64,000 nucleotides of DNA from Nepenthes gracilis (Eukaryota > Streptophyta > Magnoliopsida > Caryophyllales > Nepenthaceae): positions 26,574,037-26,638,036 of the forward strand of contig BSYO01000004.1 in assembly GCA_033239525.1 (NCBI GenBank), read 5' to 3'. The notes beneath the pieces were generated by a model. The model worked only from the letters and a program-made list of their open reading frames with translations, was not told where the DNA came from and made no database searches. How positions within the stretch are numbered: position 1 is the stretch's first letter; the number at the start of each line of letters is the position of its first letter. The translations under genes and the position numbers were made by a program. Below are positions 33,707 through 48,100 of the stretch, piece after piece.

Positions 33707-36411
33707 ACTTTTTATGTTTACTAAATTTTAATACTTTAAATTATAAAGTATTATTTAGAGTGAATATGCATTGTAATTGGGCCACATAAATTAATAAATT
33801 GTGACTCATGTTGAGAAAAATGACCCCATTAACATCCTAAGTGACAAATTATATATTTTTTGAATTTTTTTCAAACAGTTTTATCTCAGTTATAAGGAAA
33901 AGATTGAATTTCAGAGTTTTAGCTCGATCACATCTCACACCCGTGCATTGTTTACAGCTCTATACCTCACTTAGGACACTATGATCACCCTGGACATGGC
34001 ACTTTGGATACTTAGGGCATCCTACACCAAGATCTATAACACCTTGGACCCATGCACTGCAAAAAAAAAAAAAATTAAAATAAAATAATTTGTCTTATTC
34101 TAAATATTTGATATTTATAAGTGAAAGTTAGATGAATGCTCTCTCCTTGGTTATGCTTTTAAAAGGGCGGGTTTCAAAAGATCTTCCTTTAAGCACACTT
34201 TTCTTCATTTTCATCTGAGTAACCATGGGCAAGTGATTCATGTAGAAATAATTCACCCCAATATTTATAAATTTGGAAAAAAAAAAGAATCCATAATATG
34301 GCATAATTGTGTAGATTATAAAGTTTTTTATGTGCCTTATGCATATTGATAATCATAAGAATATGAAATTTTAATAATTGAAATGAATTTGAAAATATAT
34401 TTGATTCGGAGATTTACAGAACAAGTTATATATCAATAAATAATAAGTTCTATATAGTGCAAATATAAACAAGAGATAATTAGGTCCCGATGCTTTTTTG
34501 AGGACCCATTCAATGTTTAAGTTAACAGCATATTAGGCAAATTAATATATGTTGGCATAAGGATTGATACTTCTTTTATATTTGAGTTGATTTAGTTGAA
34601 AGCATTTGAAAGTAATATATGGCTCTATTTGGTTGATTCGCTAGCAAATCAGAAAAACAATCCCTATATAAGCATGTATAAAATTTTATTATCTTATATA
34701 AAATTAACTAGTGAAGAAATATAACATTATTCTTCATACTCTATTTTTTTTATAAATTTTTTCTTTCTTTATTCGATCATTTCACATTCCTATAATTATT
34801 GTACATTATAACTTTGATAGTTTATACAATGTGCATGATTTATGCTCGGGCCTTATAAATTTTGAGTATTTGTAGTCGATATTGTATGGCTAGGATGATC
34901 TTTATCATATGCATAACTTTTTGTTTATTTACACCATTATTAATCGCTAAAAAACCTTTGGGATGTTAGCCAATCACATTAATCACAAGTAAACAAATCA
35001 TTATATAAATTGGAAAAAAATTTCTAAAAAATCAATACATGGGTGTAAGTTTTTTATTTTAAAATATGTGAAGTAATAATTTATATAAGTTGACACAAAC
35101 ATAGATATCTTGATGAAATCACATTTTTTAAAATCAATTTGTATTTAATAGTTTAAGTGAAAAAGGCTCTCAAGAAGAGGGGATTCTCAATATTTTGAGG
35201 CTTAACCGTTAAGTCACACGAGTTATTGACGTGTTTCAGTTCTTATAATTTCTCTCTTCTTCATCTTAGCTGCTCAATAACATTTCTAGAATTGTTTTCA
35301 ATTTTAAAATGAATTTTACAAAAACTAAAACTATAGAGATCTGTATAGTTTATACTATAATAATCTCGTAGAATCAGTTATTATTTATATATAATAATAA
35401 ATATTAACTTTTCACATAAGTATTAATATATTCTCAATTCGTAAACTGACAACAATAATTAGCATAAATATTTAATTTTAAATTTGCTAGGTTGAGACTC
35501 TTTATTGCATGAAGGGAGTGTAGCTGATTATCATAAAATTTAAAAAAATATATTATACAATAATTAATAATACGTTATATATAAGACCAGCATTAGAGTT
35601 AAAAAATATGTTAAAAAATCTAATAACAGTAATTGGTGTATATGCGTCAATCAGATATACATCAGACTATCTCTTATAAGGAATAGAACATGAGCATCTC
35701 ACAAATATGAATTATTCTGCTATTTATGTATAAGCATGCACCAGATACGTATTAAACAGATAACTATTGTTAGGTATACACGACTGTACTTCAAACACAT
35801 ATCAAACGCAAGGCATAGTTTTGGACATGTATGAGCGACGAGCAAATCTTCTCCAAACATCGAACTGACTCTATATGTTCATGAACACTTTTCATGTTTC
35901 AATATCTATAGATCTTTAGATAAATTATTATTTGCATTCAGACTTGATGGGTCTAATAAAATATATGTAGATAATTAAAATATAGCTAATCGCTAATCTA
36001 ATCACAAAAATTATCACCCACGAAAACCCTAACAAATTTCTTTCCATGTTTTTAAACTTCTGTGATAACCTAATTCACATATTGATAAATTGGCTTGAGC
36101 AGCCCCAGCTGCAGACTCCTAGACTCAGTGTAGTGATTGGACATCCCAATTATAATAAGTTTGTAGTGTAATTGCCGTGTGTTTAGAATGTTGCTCCACA
36201 TCAATCAATTTAACGAGAATCTGATATATAACTTGTAAGTAAAGGTAAATATTTTTATTTCTGATAAAACTCTATTTTAGAGATAAATTAAATGGGTTAA
36301 ACAGTTCTTTAATAAGATATCGTATGCCCATAATTGATGGGCACAATCCCATAAAAATAAAGATACTTGGCATTCTACAACCCAAAAAATCTATCAAACA
36401 CAAGAGGGACA
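33707..36411. other. AT-rich intergenic region
   Basis: No supported gene over 2.7 kb. Poly-A runs occur near 34061. The 17-bp word aattgatgggcacaatc occurs at 36337 and again at 36414, at the edge of the next LTR. Confidence 0.5.
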
Positions 36412-36415
36412 AGAA

Positions 36416-37094
36416 TTGATGGGCACAATCATGTGTAAGCCTATATCAGATTGACAGGCTAATTGGAGGTTCGGCCAAACACTCATATAGGGTATAGCAT
36501 TGAGGCCGAGTATTATTGTATTTGCGCGTCTAGAGGGAAACCAAATGCCGGGGCCAAAGAGTGTTTAGCTGTATTGTTGATGTCGAAGGGCGACCAGATG
36601 GTGAAACAGAAGATCGGTTGGATTGACGATGCTGAAGACCGACCATGATTTACCCAAAGTGCAGGAACTGTCAAAAGTGCGGGAAATGAAGATTAGAGAA
36701 TAGTGTTCAATAATTGGTGTAACAAATCACCTGCAAAATCTAGAGCAGGTGTGCAGGTGAACGATTTATAGGATTTAAATTAGTGAGCATTATAAGTGAA
36801 AGAAATGTGAGAATGAGATTCATCTTATATATATTGTCATCACTACTACTCGGGTCAATACAAGTTATCGAACTCTTATATTTTATTATTTGGAATTTTT
36901 GTAACTATTTTTCATTGTAGAGATTTGTGGATGAATTGTCCAGTGATTTTCTCTTCTTATTCAGAAGAGGATTTCTACATAAAATTGTGTCTCATTTTTC
37001 TCTCTATTGTGTAATTATTGTTCATTTACTATTTGTTATTATTGTCGTTGTTCTTTCATCTCAATTCAATTGACTTGCCGACCGATCCACAACA
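36416..37094 (+). mobile_element. Diverged LTR, same family as 37517-38318
   Basis: It shares with the next LTR the blocks gacaggctaattgg...ttcggccaaacactcatat, gagtattattgtatttgcg, tttttgtaactattt, ttcagaagaggatttctacataaaattgtg and the end ...acttgccgaccgatccacaaca. It starts TGATGGGC and ends CACAACA. No matching target duplication was found. It may be a solo LTR or one half of a small element whose internal part is the 420 bp up to 37512. Confidence 0.55.
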
Positions 37095-37511
37095 TAGAGA
37101 ACTTGAAATGATCTTTCATTTTCTTAGAAAGCATCCCAAGGCCCGATAGATTTGGTAGATGCTGCTAAACAAAAACAACTATCAAGATTTTTTCTTTTTA
37201 TTCGCCATCAATTGAACATTCAGGTACCACCTAAATAGAAAAGAAACTACAGTAAGTATGGTTTTATGGCAAATCTTTAGTTTATTTGGACTTAGCCAAA
37301 CAAAAATATTTTTGACACAAACTCCTTTGAAGACCCAAACTAGAAAAAATCCATCTAAAGGTTAGCAATAAAACTGAATGGAGACCGCCTTCTCACCTCT
37401 CCATCTATGCGTCGTCATGGCTACGGAGAATTGAACCACCGGAGAGCCCTCAAGGGCTAGCACTAACACAGGCATCAGCTCAAACAATTTTGCTAGCTTC
37501 TTTAGAGGGAT
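37095..37511. other. Short spacer between two related LTRs
   Basis: 417 bp with no gag or pol similarity and no primer-binding site that I can recognise. This argues for two independent insertions rather than one element. Confidence 0.4.
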
Positions 37512-37998
37512 CACATTGTTGGGATATAGATGACCCTTGTATGGGTCCATATTTGGGTGACAGTCTAATTAGATGTTTGGCCGAAAACTCATATGGGTAC
37601 GAGATGGAGTATTATTACATTCGCATGCGCAGCAAGCAGCCGAAGGACAACCTGATAGCGAAACAGAGTGCCGATCAGACTGATAAGGGTTGGTTGAGCT
37701 ACAAGTGATCGACCCGACATATGTCAATTGAGGTGAACGGTTAATCAGGTAGACATCGGCTGAGCTAAGTGGCCGAACTACTGCCTGAGGGCGGCTAGGT
37801 TGAAATCCGCCAGACTGCTGGTTCGAAGGAAACCGAATAACTTAAGCTGAAATATAAAAGCGTTATATTGCATCGGAAAATGAAGTTAAAAAGCGGTGTA
37901 AAAATAACCTAGGAAAATGAGTGATCGATTTATAAAAAATAACCTGCTAACTTATAAAATATGTGATCGATTTATAGAGTAGGTGACTAACTTATAAA

Positions 37999-38048
<50 letters not shown>

Positions 38049-38323
38049 TAACATCGTTGCTACTCTGGTAGATAACAAAATAATATAATGAGTCGTGTTT
38101 TATACTTATTTTGTTCTCTAGATTTTTGTAACTAAAATTTTATATAGTAAAATTTATGGATTAAATATTTCATAATTTTTTTTCTTATTTAGAAAATGAT
38201 TTTCACATAAATTGTGTACATCTCATTTCTTATTTTTTTCTTTTTGTGATTATTGTTCGTCATTATCATCGTGGTGTTTTTTTCTCTCAATCTAACACTT
38301 GCCGGCTGCTCCCCAACACACAT
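37512..38323 (+). mobile_element. 802-bp solo LTR with exact 5-bp target duplication (cacat)
   Basis: LTR 37517-38318 starts TGTTGGGATATAGATG and ends CTGCTCCCCAACA, so the tips are the perfect inverted pair TGTTGGG/CCCAACA. The word cacat lies at 37512-37516 and 38319-38323. It contains a (CA)n microsatellite and the gattttcacataaattgtg U5 motif. There is no internal region, so it is a solo LTR. Confidence 0.85.
37999..38039. repeat. (AC)n microsatellite
   Basis: About 20 AC units inside the solo LTR, followed by atatatat. Confidence 0.95.
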
Positions 38324-39125
38324 GAGATGAGCATTCTTTGGCTTTTGATTTTGAACATATATATATGGAAATCATTAACATCCTTATTGTATAAACTTAA
38401 AGTTATTTGGAGTACTATCAAGATTACATAGAATCGAAAACCAAATAGAGTTATTATCAAAATATATTGAAATTGACGTACATACATACTCTCAAAGCTA
38501 CGTCCACAAGAGACCCCAACGGGGCATTGTCATTGATTGCAAAAATTTCTTAAAAATACACCGGAGATGTATCACTGCACATACTTGTCAGAAAAGGCAA
38601 ATATAACAACTGAGGTTTGGCCAAATTCAGCATGGACATGGACATGGACATGAACTTTTCCTCCCCTGGCCACTTGCAATAGATTATTGTTCCATACTCA
38701 TTTTTTAACGATTCGTTTAAAAATTATTTTTTATGTATGAGGTTTATTTTATTTATTATTTATTTTTTTTATAAAAACTATAATAAACCCCAAATATGAA
38801 AGTATAGATAAATTATAAGACTTAGACAAATAATATTTTACCTTTCAATGTTAAATTGCAGAACTACCTCAAGATGGTCCCATGATGAACCATGCTCCCT
38901 TAACAGACTCGAAAACCTGTTTTTGTAATTTTACTTGTTTTTTAGCTTCTCTTACCGAAAAGAAAAATAAAAAGAGGGAAAAAATAAGACGGATTATTGG
39001 GCCTACGTTTGGGCATCCGCGGCGAGTCCAATTTCAGACGATGGGAAATCCAAGAGCTACCGGATGAAACCTGTCTACTCAAGCGGAGGACCTCGCGATT
39101 GAAGAGGAGAGGGGAGACGGTAGCC
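38324..39125. promoter_or_regulatory. THO5 upstream region and leader
   Basis: About 800 bp between the solo LTR and the THO5 start. It contains atggacatggacatggacatg repeats near 38632. The last 120 bp before the ATG are GC-richer and leader-like. No clear TATA box is seen. Confidence 0.35.
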
Positions 39126-42100
39126 ATGGAAGTAAAGATGGAAGACGCTGGGGCCGTTGAAGAGAAAGCAGATGCGGCACCATCAACGAAGCAGAAGGTA
39201 GAGAAGTCCGCGTACGATTTGCTTAAAGAGAGCAAGACATTGGCGGAAGACATAGTGGGGAAGATGCTTTCTATCAAAAAGGAAAATCAGCCCAAATCCG
39301 AACTCCGCGAGCTCGTTACCCAAATGTTCCTCCACTTCGTCTCCCTCCGCCAGGTCCGCCTCCCTCTAGGGTTTCTATTTGATTCTCCCGGACCCTTCGT
39401 ATTGCGGTTTCGAATCATGGACGTCGGCATTTTGTGGATTTGAGAGTGTTTATCCATAAAAAAATTATGGATAAAATATATGAAACCCTAAGTTTTTAGT
39501 CCAATGTCCAAGTAGGGTTTTCTTGCTTTGAAAGTATGCAAAGGAGAAAATTTTTAGTTTCAACTTTGAATGTAGCTATTGGTCATGGAATATGATTTGG
39601 TTGAGATTTTTCCTTTTAGGCAAATCGTTCAGTGTTAAAATATATGAAACCCTAAGTTCTTAGTCCAATGTCCAAGTAGGGTTTTCTTGCTTTGAAAGTA
39701 TGCAAAGGAGAAAATATTTAGTTTCAACTTTGAATGTAGCTATTGGTCATGGAATATGATTTGGTTGAGATTTTTCCTTTTAGGCAAATCGTTCAGTGTT
39801 GATTGAGGAAGATCGTGTAAAAGCAGAAACTGAACGTTCGAAAGCACCAGTAGACTTCACAACTTTACAACTTCACAATTTGATGTATGAGAAGAACCAC
39901 TACGTGAAGGCGATAAAGGCTTGCAAGGACTTCAAGTCTAAGTATCCCGACATTGAACTTGTTTCAGAGGAGGAATTCTTTACCAATGCACCTGAAGATA
40001 TCAAAGGACCAACTGCCAGATCAAATGATACCGCCCACAATTTGATGCTTAAGAGACTTAATTATGAGCTCTTCCAGGTAATCAGTCTTTATGCCTCATT
40101 TGAATGAGGGAAACCTTTGTTGTTGACGGAATCACTCTTTATGAGCTCTTCCAAGCTGTTTGGCTTCAAGTAATAAAACACACACATTATGAACCCACCA
40201 ATTCTCTCCTGCATTCTAGAATGACGGAGCCATCGTCTTGCAGATCTCTATAGTAGCGGAAATTTGCGAAAGTGATTGCATTTCTTCTATGATGCCATGA
40301 TGAGCATACTCTTGAGCATTGTCAATTTTCTTTGAGTTCACATATTCTATTGTTTGTCTCCTTCAATGCTTTAGATGCTAGGAATGCTTATTTGATTGAG
40401 CTACTTGGTCTATCACACATGATATGGTAGGTGATGCGGCCCTTGATTTATGGATATGACCCATACGGCCGTCGACCCGTGCCTTGGTAAACACCACGTT
40501 TTGGAATCTAAAACCTCTTCACTATAAGAAACTCTCAAGTTGAGAAGGCCCCAGAGATTTCCCCGAGGAATTTCTCTCTGACGGAAGTCAGTACCCAGTC
40601 CAAATAGAATAAAGCAGGTATGGAAAGAGAAGAGGGAAGAAATACTAAGCTTGTGATTCCTTGGGTTGGTCGGTTGGTCAGCAAGGGGTAACAGGGCTGC
40701 GAAAGCCTATTCAATCTATGGGAGAAGTGACTGTGCTGGTCGACTTAGGGTGTTGGATAATGTTCATCTTCGGGAGTGAGCAGAGAGGTTGTAGAAGTTA
40801 TTCCTTGGCATAAGAGTGAATGTTTGCTTGAAGATCAGTTCTCGGTCCTAGCTTCCGATAATGTTGAGGGCTTTGAGGCCAACAGCATGGACACATGTGG
40901 CAGGTTGTCAGCATAAGCGCCCTGCAAAGCAAAATATCTCGTTTGAGTGATCTTGAATAATGTTGTGGCAAGCAAGCTTAGTAAATAGAAAGATGGACAG
41001 AACGAAGTCAAGAATTGAGAGTGAGGGCTGAGAGAGTTATGAGTTAGTATTGTGCTTCGAGCTTGTATGCTCAACAAGTGGGAGCATGAATTCAAGGATC
41101 GCTCTAGAAAGGTTATTTTCAGAGAAAGGAATCAAAGCCAGGTTACTTTTCTTGTTTGCTAAGAGCCCTTTTTATAGACTGAATGAAGAGAGGAGTCATA
41201 GCCAACAATTTTCTGATGAGCTGCTTGTGGCATGTTCAATGTGGGAGAAATGACCATTCAACTGTTGGGCAATACCTTCATCCCTTTTGCTACCTAACCA
41301 AATCTCACCTTTTCCTGATGTAGCTATGCTTTTGCTTTGAGAGAAGTGTTGTGTTAGTGTCCTTTTCTTTTAGCCATTTTGAATACTTCTGCAGCTATCC
41401 ACCTTTTGAGGATATAGCCTGAATTTTCTTTCTTGGGGGGCATATCATCTTTTGTAGAAGTTTGCTGATTGTCATTGGGATAAATCTGTTATGGGACTAT
41501 GGCTCACCCATTCTTTATTGTTGTGCAAGCTGGAGTGCTTCTTAGAGCTTGGTTGTATTTGTTGGAAGGCTTGATCGGTCTGTCTGCGGGCTGGTTGAGT
41601 TTGCTTGGAGCATGTTTGACTTGATTCGGAGCTCGGCCTATCTGGTCTAGAACTCTGACGATCCCATCTGGAGCTTGGATGATCTGGAGTGGAGCTCAGA
41701 AAGCACTGTCAAGATTCTTTTTATCTCAGATGCCGTCCTACTTGTCTTTGTAGGCGATCAATAGTCCTAACCAGACTTGACCCAAGTTAAGTTTCCAGTG
41801 GACCCGTTTCATTAGGATACCATCAGTAAGGAATCTCTCCTTTCTCCCCTGAATAATCTTCTTTGATGTTTTGCACTTCTTATCCGAATCTTCTAATGTA
41901 TCTCTTTCTCTTCATTTGCTTGTGGTGGAACATACTTGTAATATATCCATGACAATGAACATGCCAATAAGCATGTTAGTGTGTGATCCAAAGCAAGTAG
42001 TATATGTTGAAAAATCCTGAGGAAGATTATGTTATTTGAAAGCATGAATACCTGTGAAAAAAAAGATGTGTGCTTTTGCCATCTGCATCGCATTGTAATG

Positions 42101-45100
42101 GCACAGGGTGAGGATGCAGTAGTTGTTTGAATATCTGGCTTAGTCTTGTGAATTATTTGTGGACAGCAAGTATGCTGTGTTCACTTCGTTACACTTGGAA
42201 TTAAGCATAACAGTTTTGATGACGCGAATACTGCATTTTATATTCATAATTTTGACATGGTTTTAAACAGCGTAAAGAACTATGCAAGCTTCATGAGCAA
42301 CTGGAGCAACGTAAAAAAGGTCTTTTGGAAACCATTGCAAATCGGAAGAAGTTCTTGTCAAGTCTTCCATCACACCTAAAGTCCTTAAAGAAAGCATCTT
42401 TGCCATTACAGCAGCAATTAGGAGTTTTGCATACGAAAAAACTAAAGCAGCAGCACTCAGCAGAATTGCTTCCTCCTCCTCTTTACATCATATATTCACA
42501 GTTCATGGCCCAAAAAGAGGCATTTGGAGAAAATATTGATATGGAGATTATAGGAAGCATGAAGGATGCTCAAGCCTTTGCCCGCCAGCAATCCGATAGA
42601 GATACTGGTAATTGAGGCTTACCTCTATCTTCCTTTTCAGTGTGGTTGAATGTAAATTTTTCGGTAGTAAGCATGTTCTGTTGCCCTTTTTTTCCTATGG
42701 TGACAGCTAGTTATCAGATCCTGCAAAAATTCATGCCAATAAATTGGTTTGCTATTTGATGTGGTAATAATGCTGAAACAATGCCTTGGCCACTCCCTAG
42801 CATGAATGTCTTGGAATCCCATTTGCACAATATCAATGCTCAAGGTCCACTCTATCAGAATGTATGGTTTCATTACCTCCCATCTTTTTGTTTGAAAGCT
42901 GTATTCATTAACCTAAGAATACCTAGGTTTGTATTCATTGTTCATTTCTACAGTTTATTAAGCCATAGTTTCATGGTTTATGGCCCGGGTTGAGGGATGG
43001 GAACAGGAATTAGGTATGCTACTTAGCTTGTAACTTTACGAGGGTGGTATACCTCTTTGTTATGCCTTTTTTAGGAATGAATCTGTTTGGTTTATTTTTT
43101 GGATGGGTTCTTTGGTTTACTACTTTATGTCATGGTAGAATAGACATTTGAACTTGGATTGTTTTGTAGGTTTATATGTATTTTGCCCTACCAACTCACC
43201 AAGCACTATCTCTCAAGAAACCATTGGGGGCAATTGATTTTCGGCAAATAATAAAATATCATGTTAAAATAATCATAAAGAAATTGAGAACTATATCATT
43301 TTTGATAAAACAAAACTTCACCTCTCTGTCCAAAAGTAAGTGGATGACATCTGTCCTGCAAATCAAGTTCCTATATTCTTAAAAGATTTAAACTTGTTTT
43401 TATAAAAGCCTGGAAAGACCTCAAATGTTGAATTTTGGTTCAATATTCTTGGCCTCTGCTGGCTCCTTCTCTCTTTCTTCTCCATGTATCTCTGCCACAT
43501 GAAGAATCAACATTCACTTGCCCCTTTCCACAGTCGAGACTCGGTAACGCAAAACTTCAGCTTTTTACTCTCATTCTCCATTCTCTGCCCACTCTGTTCA
43601 CTTTTTCGAAGTTCAGCTCTCTGCAAAAGCAAGAGAAATGGAGTTAAGTTGGCATATAAATAATTTAACAAGCTGGAATTCCTTTGCTGATTACCGGATG
43701 TGAATGCTCACAGTTTTATCTACTTGATAAAAGTTAAATACTTCCTTTTTTTCAATTGGCTTGATGGTCACATAGAAGCTGGTTGAAAATTTCTTCAACC
43801 TGTGTTGTGTTCCCAAGCAACCTAGATGTACCTTGAACTTGGATAATTTTTTTGACCAATGAACTATTCATTATCTAAGAGAGCTTTCTCTTTAACAAGC
43901 ATTGATAGAGTCCTTTCAGGCTTGGAAATTACTTGTTTTGACCTTTTCTTGAATTTGTTGACTTGGAGCCTTATTATCGACTTCATAGTTCTGATGGATC
44001 CATTTCTTTGCTAAAATTTGTATTTATGGTCTTGCATTTCCATCTGTGTTTTTACAGCCAGGTGTACTTCAGATTTTTCTATGTACAGGGGAAACATGTG
44101 ATCACCGTGTTTTCTGAACTTAGTTCCTTCTACATAACCAACAGAGTAAAAAAGTAATATTTACTAAGCTATTTAAAGGAGTTTCAGAATCTCTCCAGCA
44201 CATTTCAGTCTCGAACCCACTAATTTCCTGAAATGACACATTTTATGGAGATGAATCCTATTGACCAAGGAAAATTTCCCACTGACTGGTGACAACCTAG
44301 TGGAAAATTGTGAAGCAAATGATTGCTTGGTCAACAACTGATCTCAGCTCTTCTTCACAAACGCATGCACAATAAAGGGGGATGGTGTCTAAATGAGTAA
44401 CTTATCTCCAAATCTGTGGCAGCGGCCCATGGTTTGAGCCAGAAAACCTCACTTAGCTGAAAATCTGAGAAAATAAATACTCAGAGGAGGCAATGAAAAT
44501 TTAACTTAATTAAAAGTTGACTGGTGAAAGAGCCACCCAAAATTACCTCATTACAAGCAACTCGTGCTTCTAGAGCTATTTGATTTGTTACATAGCCCGA
44601 CACATATGGTAACAAATTGAATTAGAAGTAGGACTAAAATCTAACCACTCGCTCACCTGCACCAACGACAAAAGAAACTGAAACTGGCCCACCCCAAACG
44701 GAATAAGTTATCATTAATGTAAATATTGACCGATATGTATTGGTATCGGGGCCCCAAATATTGATATTTTCTAATACCACGATAATATCTCTATATGTTT
44801 CTGTATCAGTAGATATAACTGATACGACTCTAGCAACTTACTATTTTTAGATATTTTTTTTCATCAGATATATTAAATACAGATACGTATTATCCGATAT
44901 GCCCAATACCTATATGACTGCGATTGATACAAATATTGTTACAAATATTTTCATCTGTGGTTGTTATGCCTATGAAAAGAATCTTTCTGGTCCTTTTCAT
45001 TGGGAATTGACAACATTGATAGAAAGGGGAAGGGAAATGCGAATGAGAGAAAAGATTCCAAAAGGTTACAATCTTTTTGGCTGCTAAATAATCTTTTAGG

Positions 45101-48100
45101 AATATCCTTAATAATAGGTCCTTCCCTTGCTTTTTGAGCCGGAGTTTGCATTTCCTGTGAAATTCCAGGTCTAAATCTGAGCGAAAGCTTGTTGGTTTTG
45201 AGTAGGCTCCATGGGAAATCTCTTATCAAAAGTACAAGCATGATAGTCAACAAGAGTAACAAATTTATCTTACTAAGGAGCTTCTTTATTTAGCCTAGTA
45301 GGCTTAGATTAGATGTGAGCAAGGAAAGATGCCCATTAGAGGAAAGGAAATAGGAGCTTGGATAATGCAAGCAAGTTCAGTCTCAATATGTACACAAGGC
45401 TTCCTAAGTTGTGCTCTTTAATGATGGTGAAATGTACGTGGCCTTGGTTTTGCACCAAAAAAGAAGTCATCTTTGTAGTTTAACCTTACTATCGTGCTAA
45501 AGCTCATTCTTAAACCCACAACAAAGGAAATGAATATTTTATGATCTATTTAAAATTAAGGATCATGTTCGTTGCAAATGGTACGTAGAAATCAAATAAA
45601 GTCATGGTCCACTGGTATCAAACAACAAAATTGGTGAACTACTAAGCATGAGAGGTCTAGTACACTGACTCAAGGGTCTGGAATCCTATTTGCATTCACT
45701 TTTGTTGCTAATCCTTATTCTATAGGTACTAAATGCTACATTAGGGAAACCTATGTTAGTGGTGGTTTTTTTCATGGGATGATGAAACATCAGTGTCAGA
45801 AAAAGTGATAAATTACGTGATGAGAGAGGTCTAGTACTAACTTTAGGACTTGGAATACTATTTATGTGCATCTTTGAAACTAGCACCAGTCCTTTAAGTA
45901 GTAAATGCTACAGTTTAAAAAAATTATGTTAGTAAGGATACCCTTTGGCAGCATTGTTGCTGTTGCTGCCAGTGGTTGGCAACCAAGCAATTTCCGAAAG
46001 AAATAGAAAATTATATGGTTTTAATCTAGATGGCTGAATAAAAAATGCTTCCAATACATGAACATATGATTTTCTACTACATTGTATTATGTCCACAGCA
46101 TCAAACATGAATACTTAACACAATATTTTCTATGCATGCATCATAGGTGATTCATTCGTTAACATATTATGTTATTTAGTTCCCCAAAAAATGTCAAAAC
46201 AAGTGATCTTCCTGACCTGGATTGGCTCTTATATGTTCCTTGAAAATATTTATATTGCACTCCTTCCATATGCCCCACTAAATAGAAAGAGGTCAGGAGT
46301 CTGCATCCATAATTAAACTTTCCAGCATTCCTGCTTCACCAAGAAACCAGTGCATCCTTAATCAGTTGGGAAGAACCCCTGATAATTTCAGAAGATTAAC
46401 TAGGTGTCGCAGTCCTGAAGCAAATGAGCATAACACAAAAGAAGACACCTGAAGAGTTACTCTTGGTGCTAAGCATAAGGCATCATCTATCATGCCTCTT
46501 GAAACCTTCTTTTGCGAGCAATACAAAAAGCAGCCTTGCAAAAGAAAACCAGAAAAACGGACTTTATGCTTCTTACCTGTAATGGTGGAAGGTATCTTCT
46601 TTTGCTTAGAAGCTTATAAAAAATAATTTATAATATGTCTCACATTAGCATCCCTCCTTGCCAGATTGTGCGAGATTTGAGCACATGTACTGCATGCTGC
46701 TCCTAATGGGGTGATTCGCAACCTGATCCAAAGAATTGGATGGTTTAATTATTTCCCAGCCTAACCCCCCCTCCAAAAGAAAAGATAGGGTTTTAGATTT
46801 CAACTTTCAACTTTTTTCTTTTAGCTATTCTAATTTTCTCAGAGAAAAAATATTCTTTTCGCTGTCCTTTATGGGCAAGGGTTCCAATAATATTTCACGA
46901 TCTTATCATTTCTTATTTCAGTTGAATAAGGAATTCTCTGTCGTAAAACTGCAACCTTTTGGGCCAGTGTATTTTGGAAAATTGGTTTTTCATTCTAAAT
47001 TTTGTATCTTTTTTCCACTTTTTCATTTGAACAGTTTTCCAGTGCGTTCATCTATTTTTGCTCGAAACATGCATATTTTTACAAGTAAATGATTAATAAT
47101 ACTTGTTAGTATCACATCTGTCTATGGACATGATTAGGTTTGTTTATCAAACCAAGTTACTTGAAATTCAGCATGAAATTGTTGGTTAAAGCTTATTTGA
47201 GCTTAATTCGAGAAGTTTAGGAAGTTGAGTCAAGTCTATTTCTTGAGCTCGTTTAATTGAGGGTCGGTCTTAAACCAAACAACACGGTATACTCATTCGT
47301 GATAAATCAGCTGCTTGAAGTTGATTTATGATGGCTTTGTTAAAAGCTTGATTTAGTTCATTTGAGCTTAAATTATGAATTATTGAGGTGATCTTGACCC
47401 TAATCTGAAGCTTGCCAAATTAATGAGTCAAGTTGAGCAAAGTAATAATTAATTTGGTCTTAGTCTTCCATGTGGCTTTTAATTGCCAATAAATAAAATG
47501 TGTCTATTGATAACAATATTTATTAATAACACTGATCTCTAATTAATTAATGGTAAGTAATTCAAATTTATTATTAAATTAAAGATGCACAAATGATTAC
47601 ATTTTCTGAGTAATAGAAAATGTTAGCTGGTAACTTAAATGTTAGAGGACCATACTTTTTGTTTCTCAAATCAAATGATATAACTACAATCCCTAATATG
47701 TAAAAAATCTCTCTTTATAACAATTGAAAACTTACGTAAAATTGCTACATAATTCTAACCAAAAAGACAACATATGTTCTAAGACTTAAATCAAAATCTC
47801 ATTGTACATACTAATATTGTTTCAAATTTTGCATATACTTCTTTATAAGTTTACAAAATCATGTTTTCATGACCACAAATTCTCAAAAGATTGGTATATG
47901 AATTAGGTTTAGAAAACTTTGGAAAATACATATGATGCCCAGTGGAAATTTTGAATTTTCCAAAATTCCATTTGAAGTTGGACGATAGATTTGAACATTT
48001 CTTCAGATTTTATGTTTTAAAAAAAAAAGTTTTTTCCCCAAAAGATAGCTTCAATTTTTCACAGTTGTGCCTGTTTTTCCTTGGAGGTAGCGAATCGGAT

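Noticed and set aside
37095..37511. Internal region of a miniature LTR element between two related LTRs
   Set aside because: The right LTR has its own exact target duplication (cacat on both sides), so it inserted on its own. No primer-binding site or polypurine tract was seen.
38997..39125. N-terminal extension of THO5 upstream of 39126
   Set aside because: The frame is open but starts at TTG. The first ATG is at 39126 in a good context (gccATGg), and the total length then agrees with known THO5 proteins.
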